Source: Oxalobacteraceae bacterium (GTDB lineage Bacteria; Pseudomonadota; Gammaproteobacteria; Burkholderiales; Burkholderiaceae_D). Taken from it: DNA of 53,901 nt. A program made the position numbers and the translations under genes. How positions within the stretch are numbered: position 1 is the first letter of the stretch; every line of letters starts with the position of its first letter. The stretch spans positions 1-53,901 of the forward strand of contig JAUYNR010000054.1 of assembly GCA_030698225.1 (NCBI GenBank), in the 5' to 3' direction. The notes beneath the pieces are model-generated. The model did no database searches, was not told the origin of the DNA, and worked only from the letters and a program-made list of their open reading frames with translations. Positions 50,924 through 53,901 of the stretch are shown in pieces.

Positions 50924-51640
50924 TTAAACGTGAACCAGCGTTCCTTCGTCTTCGCCCATAATTGCTCGTATCAATGCACCAGGCTTGATTATCGAAAACA
51001 CTTTTATCGGCAATTTTTGATCGCGGCATAAAGCAAAGGCAGTTGCATCCATCACTTGCAGATGTTTTGCAATCGCCTCATCAAATGTGATTGTGGAATA
51101 GCGCACCGCATTTGGATCTAGCTTGGGATCGGCGGTATAAACGCCATCAACCTTGGTGGCCTTCAGCACGATGTCGGCGCCGATTTCAGAGCCACGCAAT
51201 GCTGCAGCAGTATCGGTGGTAAAAAATGGATTGCCGGTACCTGCGGCAAATACGACAATCTTTCCCTCTTCCAGATACTGAAGGGCCTTGGGGCGAACAT
51301 ATGGTTCAACCACCTGTTCGATACTGATGGCGGACATCACGCGCGCAATAAGTCCCGCTTGGCGCATCGCATCGGCGAGCGCCAGAGAGTTCATGACCGT
51401 CGCCAGCATCCCCATATAATCGGCGGTGGCACGGTCCATGCCTTGTGCACCCGGAGCCACGCCTCGGAAAATATTGCCGCCACCGATAACAATCGCCAGT
51501 TCGACCCCCATACTTGCAACTTCAGCGACGTCCGCAACCATGCGATCAATTGTCGCGCGATTAATGCCGTAGGCATCATCGCCCATCAGTGCTTCTCCGG
51601 ATAGCTTGAGGAGGACACGCTTGTAGGCAGGTTTTGTCAT
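50924..51640 (-). CDS. pyrH: Uridylate kinase
   Basis: Phosphorylates UMP to UDP, an essential step of pyrimidine synthesis. The 238-residue product of the amino-acid-kinase fold has [24 protein letters not shown] and the UMP-site segment [38 protein letters not shown] lies further on. AAGGAAA precedes the ATG. The enzyme forms a hexamer and is usually inhibited by UTP. It follows tsf across about 160 bases that contain the tsf terminator. Confidence 0.96.
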   Translation of the reverse strand: MTKPAYKRVLLKLSGEALMGDDAYGINRATIDRMVADVAEVASMGVELAIVIGGGNIFRGVAPGAQGMDRATADYMGMLATVMNSLALADAMRQAGLIARVMSAISIEQVVEPYVRPKALQYLEEGKIVVFAAGTGNPFFTTDTAAALRGSEIGADIVLKATKVDGVYTADPKLDPNAVRYSTITFDEAIAKHLQVMDATAFALCRDQKLPIKVFSIIKPGALIRAIMGEDEGTLVHV

Positions 51641-51771
51641 GAGCTGATTTCCTTTTGGTTGTCCGGATGATTATTCATTGTGCCGTTGAACGCCGTTGAA
51701 TGATGGCCGATAGGCGAATCATCAAATGGGGTTCGCCGCATGTGCAGTTGCCGGCTGTTATCCCGGCCCAG

Positions 51772-51792
51772 AAAAACGGGCCTTTCGGCCCG
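51772..51792 (-). terminator. Intrinsic terminator after tsf
   Basis: On the minus strand CGGGCC-GAAA-GGCCCG (51777-51792) is followed by five T. It lies 11 bases beyond the tsf stop, a strong tetraloop hairpin that should separate rpsB-tsf from pyrH unless read through. Confidence 0.87.
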
Positions 51793-51803
51793 CTTATTCT
51801 CGC

Positions 51804-52715
51804 TTACGCCTGTTTGGCTGCTGCGACTTGGGCCGCAACTTCTGCCGCAAAGTCATCTTGTTTTTTCTCAATGCCTTCACCGACCACATACATCGCGAAT
51901 GATTTCACGCTTGTATTTGCCGCTTTCAGCATTTGTTCAACGGTTTGCTTGTCATTTTTCACAAAAGACTGATTGAACAAAGATACTTCTTTCAGGTATT
52001 TCTGAACGGAACCATCAACACGTCTGGCTACAATTTCGGCCGACTGCGGCGCTTTGCCGTCAGCTTGCGCCTTGACGGCATCTTCAGCAGCCTTCTGGCT
52101 GGCAATCGAACGTTCTTTTTCGATCAATTCCGCAGGCACCTGGTCAGAAGACAATGAAACCGGCTTCATCGCCGCGATATGCATCGCAACATCCTTACCG
52201 ACTTGCTCATCAGCGCCATCAAATTCGACCATGACGCCGATGCGCGTGCCGTGCAGATACGATGTCAACTTGACAGGCGTTTCAAAACGGACAAAGCGAC
52301 GAATCGACATATTTTCACCAACGCGACCGATCAGTGCCGAACGAAATTCTTCGACTGTCTGCTCGCCCATCGGCAACGCTGACAAGGCAGAGACATCGGC
52401 AGGGTTGTTTTCTGCCGCCAGTTTGGCGCAGGCATTGGCGAAAGCGATGAAATCATCGTTCTTGGTAACGAAGTCGGTTTCGCAGTTGACTTCGATCATT
52501 GCACCCACGTTACCTACAATGTAGGTAGTCACAACACCCTCGGCCGTAATGCGCGAAGCAGCTTTGGATGCCTTGCTGCCCAGTTTGACACGCAGAATAT
52601 CTTCTGCTTTTGTCATGTCACCGTCTGCTTCAGTAAGTGCTTTTTTGCACTCCATCATTGGGGCATCGGTTTTTGCACGTAACTCGCCAACCATCGCCGC
52701 GGTAATTGCCGCCAT
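51804..52715 (-). CDS. tsf: Elongation factor Ts
   Basis: Nucleotide-exchange factor that recharges EF-Tu with GTP. The 303 residues start with the helical N-terminal domain [37 protein letters not shown], followed by the core with the [17 protein letters not shown] repeat and the C-terminal domain. GGAG lies before the ATG. rpsB is upstream with a 128-base spacer containing its own terminator-like hairpin, and a terminator follows the stop. Confidence 0.96.
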   Translation of the reverse strand: MAAITAAMVGELRAKTDAPMMECKKALTEADGDMTKAEDILRVKLGSKASKAASRITAEGVVTTYIVGNVGAMIEVNCETDFVTKNDDFIAFANACAKLAAENNPADVSALSALPMGEQTVEEFRSALIGRVGENMSIRRFVRFETPVKLTSYLHGTRIGVMVEFDGADEQVGKDVAMHIAAMKPVSLSSDQVPAELIEKERSIASQKAAEDAVKAQADGKAPQSAEIVARRVDGSVQKYLKEVSLFNQSFVKNDKQTVEQMLKAANTSVKSFAMYVVGEGIEKKQDDFAAEVAAQVAAAKQA

Positions 52716-52784
52716 ATTAATCTCCTAACTCAATTCACGCCCTATCGGACGTCGATATTCGTGATACGTTCAAAAAAATCAATC

Positions 52785-52814
52785 AAAAAAAGGGGCGAAC
52801 ATTGTTGCCCCTTT
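52785..52814 (-). terminator. Terminator-like hairpin between rpsB and tsf
   Basis: On the minus strand GGGGC pairs with GCCCC (52807-52811 with 52792-52796), and the inner bases AACA/TGTT can extend the stem. A run of seven T follows at 52785-52791. It would reduce tsf expression relative to rpsB, as a partial terminator does in E. coli. Confidence 0.8.
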
Positions 52815-52843
52815 CCTGACGACCGGAAATTCAGAAGAAGGGC

Positions 52844-53596
52844 TTATGCCTGCTCGCTGACCTCGACGAATTCATCGCCACTGCCGGCCTTGATCGCCTC
52901 AACCACATCGTTGACTGCATTGGCACGGCCTTCCAGGATCGCATCCGCTACCCCGCGGGCATACAGCATGATTGCCTTGGAAGAATCGTCGTTACCTGGA
53001 ATGACATAAGCCACGCCTTCAGGCGAGTGGTTGGTATCGACCACGCCGATGACAGGAATGCCAAGTTTTGCGGCTTCGGTGATTGTGCCCTTGTGGTAGC
53101 CGACGTCAACGATGAAAATCGCATCCGGAATGCCGCCCATGTCCTTGATGCCGCCAATCGATTTTTGCAGCTTGATCATCTCGCGATCAAACATCAGTGC
53201 TTCTTTCTTGCTCAATTTTTCGACCGAACCATCGGCAATCGATGCTTCCATGTCTTTCAGACGCTTGATTGATGTCTTGATTGTCTTGAAATTGGTCAGC
53301 ATGCCACCCAACCAGCGCTGATCCACAAACGGAACACCGGCGCGCTGCGCTTCAGCGGCGATGATGTCACGCGCCTGACGCTTGGTGCCAACCATCAGGA
53401 CTGTGCCGCGGTTTGCCGACAATTGACGGATATGCTTCATTGCCTCCTGGTACATGCCAAGAGTCTTTTCCAGATTGATGATGTGGATTTTGTTGCGGTG
53501 ACCGAAGATGTACGGAGCCATCTTCGGATTCCAGAAACGGGTTTGGTGGCCAAAATGCACACCGGCTTCCAACATTTCACGCATAGTAACGGACAT
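52844..53596 (-). CDS. rpsB: 30S ribosomal protein S2
   Basis: Ribosomal protein of the 30S head-body junction. The 250 residues include [54 protein letters not shown] and [46 protein letters not shown], all S2 signatures. GGAGA precedes the ATG by about 5 bases. The structured leader upstream and the hairpin downstream suggest autoregulation and graded tsf expression. It leads the long translation-envelope gene train. Confidence 0.97.
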   Translation of the reverse strand: MSVTMREMLEAGVHFGHQTRFWNPKMAPYIFGHRNKIHIINLEKTLGMYQEAMKHIRQLSANRGTVLMVGTKRQARDIIAAEAQRAGVPFVDQRWLGGMLTNFKTIKTSIKRLKDMEASIADGSVEKLSKKEALMFDREMIKLQKSIGGIKDMGGIPDAIFIVDVGYHKGTITEAAKLGIPVIGVVDTNHSPEGVAYVIPGNDDSSKAIMLYARGVADAILEGRANAVNDVVEAIKAGSGDEFVEVSEQA

Positions 53597-53618
53597 AATA
53601 TCTCCAGGGTTAGGTCTG

Positions 53619-53667
53619 GAATCCGGTCAGCCACCTCATCTTGAGGCACCCTTTCTCGACCGGATTC
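53619..53667 (-). promoter_or_regulatory. Structured rpsB leader, candidate S2 autoregulatory element
   Basis: A perfect 10-bp outer stem (53658-53667 with 53619-53628) encloses an inner 5-bp hairpin (53642-53646 with 53634-53638, loop of three). It lies in the transcribed leader 23 bases before the rpsB ATG. S2 represses its own mRNA through such a leader in E. coli; the same here is inferred from position and structure. Confidence 0.6.
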
Positions 53668-53713
53668 GCGATTTTTCAAAATATTAGCTCTTTGTAAAAC
53701 AAGCTAGCCGGAG

Positions 53714-53743
53714 ATTTTACCCTAATTTCAGGGTTTCTTTCAA
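53714..53743 (-). promoter_or_regulatory. rpsB: Probable rpsB promoter
   Basis: On the minus strand TTGAAA (53738-53743) and TAAAAT (53714-53719) are separated by 18 bases. Transcription would start near 53707 and give a leader of about 110 bases. The insertion sequence edge lies about 20 bases upstream of the -35. Confidence 0.6.
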
Positions 53744-53762
53744 GCGCGGCAATGACGTAACG

Positions 53763-53780
53763 CAGGGCGATTGCATGAAG
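53763..53780 (-). mobile_element. Possible right end (terminal inverted repeat) of an insertion sequence
   Basis: CAGGGCGATTGCATGAAG on the plus strand begins just beyond the transposase stop, where a terminal repeat is expected for an ISAs1-like element. The partner repeat lies outside the window, so this is not proven. Confidence 0.4.
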
Positions 53781-53782
53781 GG

Positions 53783-53901
53783 TCAGTTGTTTAGGCCCAG
53801 TAACCTGCCAAGGTAATCCACGTTCCAACCTGCTTTCAGTCGCTTATTGGCGATGCCGAGTTTCGTGGTGGTGTCGCTTTTCAGTAGGTTGAGCGCAATA
53901 C
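53783..53901 (-). CDS. ISAs1-family transposase, C-terminal fragment (cut by window edge)
   Basis: The minus strand has an open frame of 38 codons ending in TGA at 53783-53785 and running off the window. It reads IALNLLKSDTT, then IANKRLKAGWNVDYL and RLLGLNN; the GI(A/K)NKRLxAGWxxDYL ending is characteristic of ISAs1-type transposases, recalled from family knowledge rather than searched. The gene would be complete in the adjacent sequence. It lies with its 3' end toward rpsB, about 40 bases from the rpsB -35 element, and is oriented the same way. Confidence 0.65.
   Translation of the reverse strand, partial: IALNLLKSDTTTKLGIANKRLKAGWNVDYLGRLLGLNN

Overview
This window looks like a chromosomal segment of a betaproteobacterium, most likely Oxalobacteraceae (Herminiimonas/Janthinobacterium-like). 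That is inferred from the protein sequences, the moderately high GC, the rpsB-to-lpxB gene order and the divergent ppsA/ppsR pair; no database search was possible. Most of it is core chromosome. Accessory material is confined to small patches: a toxin-antitoxin pair, a 1.6 kb insert-like patch, three copies of a palindromic repeat, and the edge of an insertion sequence.

Left part (1-13.2 kb): a CoA-transferase gene with a damaged 5' end; a ribbon-helix-helix/ParE toxin-antitoxin pair under a promoter embedded in a perfect 17-bp inverted repeat; serA (minus); a P-type cation ATPase (minus); a membrane PAS-GGDEF-EAL protein (plus); and the NAD de novo genes nadB (plus) facing nadA-nadC (minus) across a shared terminator.

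Middle (13.5-24 kb, almost all minus): a small conserved gene, the ABC-F factor ybiT, a patch of three small genes flanked by imperfect direct repeats (15.4-17.0 kb), a tightly overlapped queE-queD-tadA-ldcA block, and guaB-[GAF-GGDEF protein]-guaA. In this last operon a degenerate GGDEF protein with an intact c-di-GMP I-site motif lies between the two GTP-supply enzymes.

24-38 kb: a full dipeptide ABC transporter operon (dppABCDF) with a HypT-like LysR regulator and a perfect 42-bp palindrome upstream; a secreted DUF4124 protein; ratAB divergent from smpB; an SPFH/NfeD pair; and ppsA divergent from its regulator ppsR.

38-53.9 kb is one long minus-strand train linking translation and the cell envelope: rpsB-tsf-pyrH-frr-uppS-cdsA-dxr-rseP-bamA-skp-lpxD-fabZ-lpxA-lpxB-rnhB-trmH-like. 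It makes ribosome and elongation factors, UMP kinase, undecaprenyl and isoprenoid precursors, phospholipid precursor, the outer-membrane protein assembly machinery and lipid A. rpsB has a structured leader and a recognisable promoter. Immediately upstream of that promoter the window ends inside an ISAs1-like transposase gene.

The best candidates for something undescribed are the c-di-GMP-receptor-like gene inside the gua operon, the palindromic repeat family, the 15.4-17.0 kb patch and the dpp palindrome.
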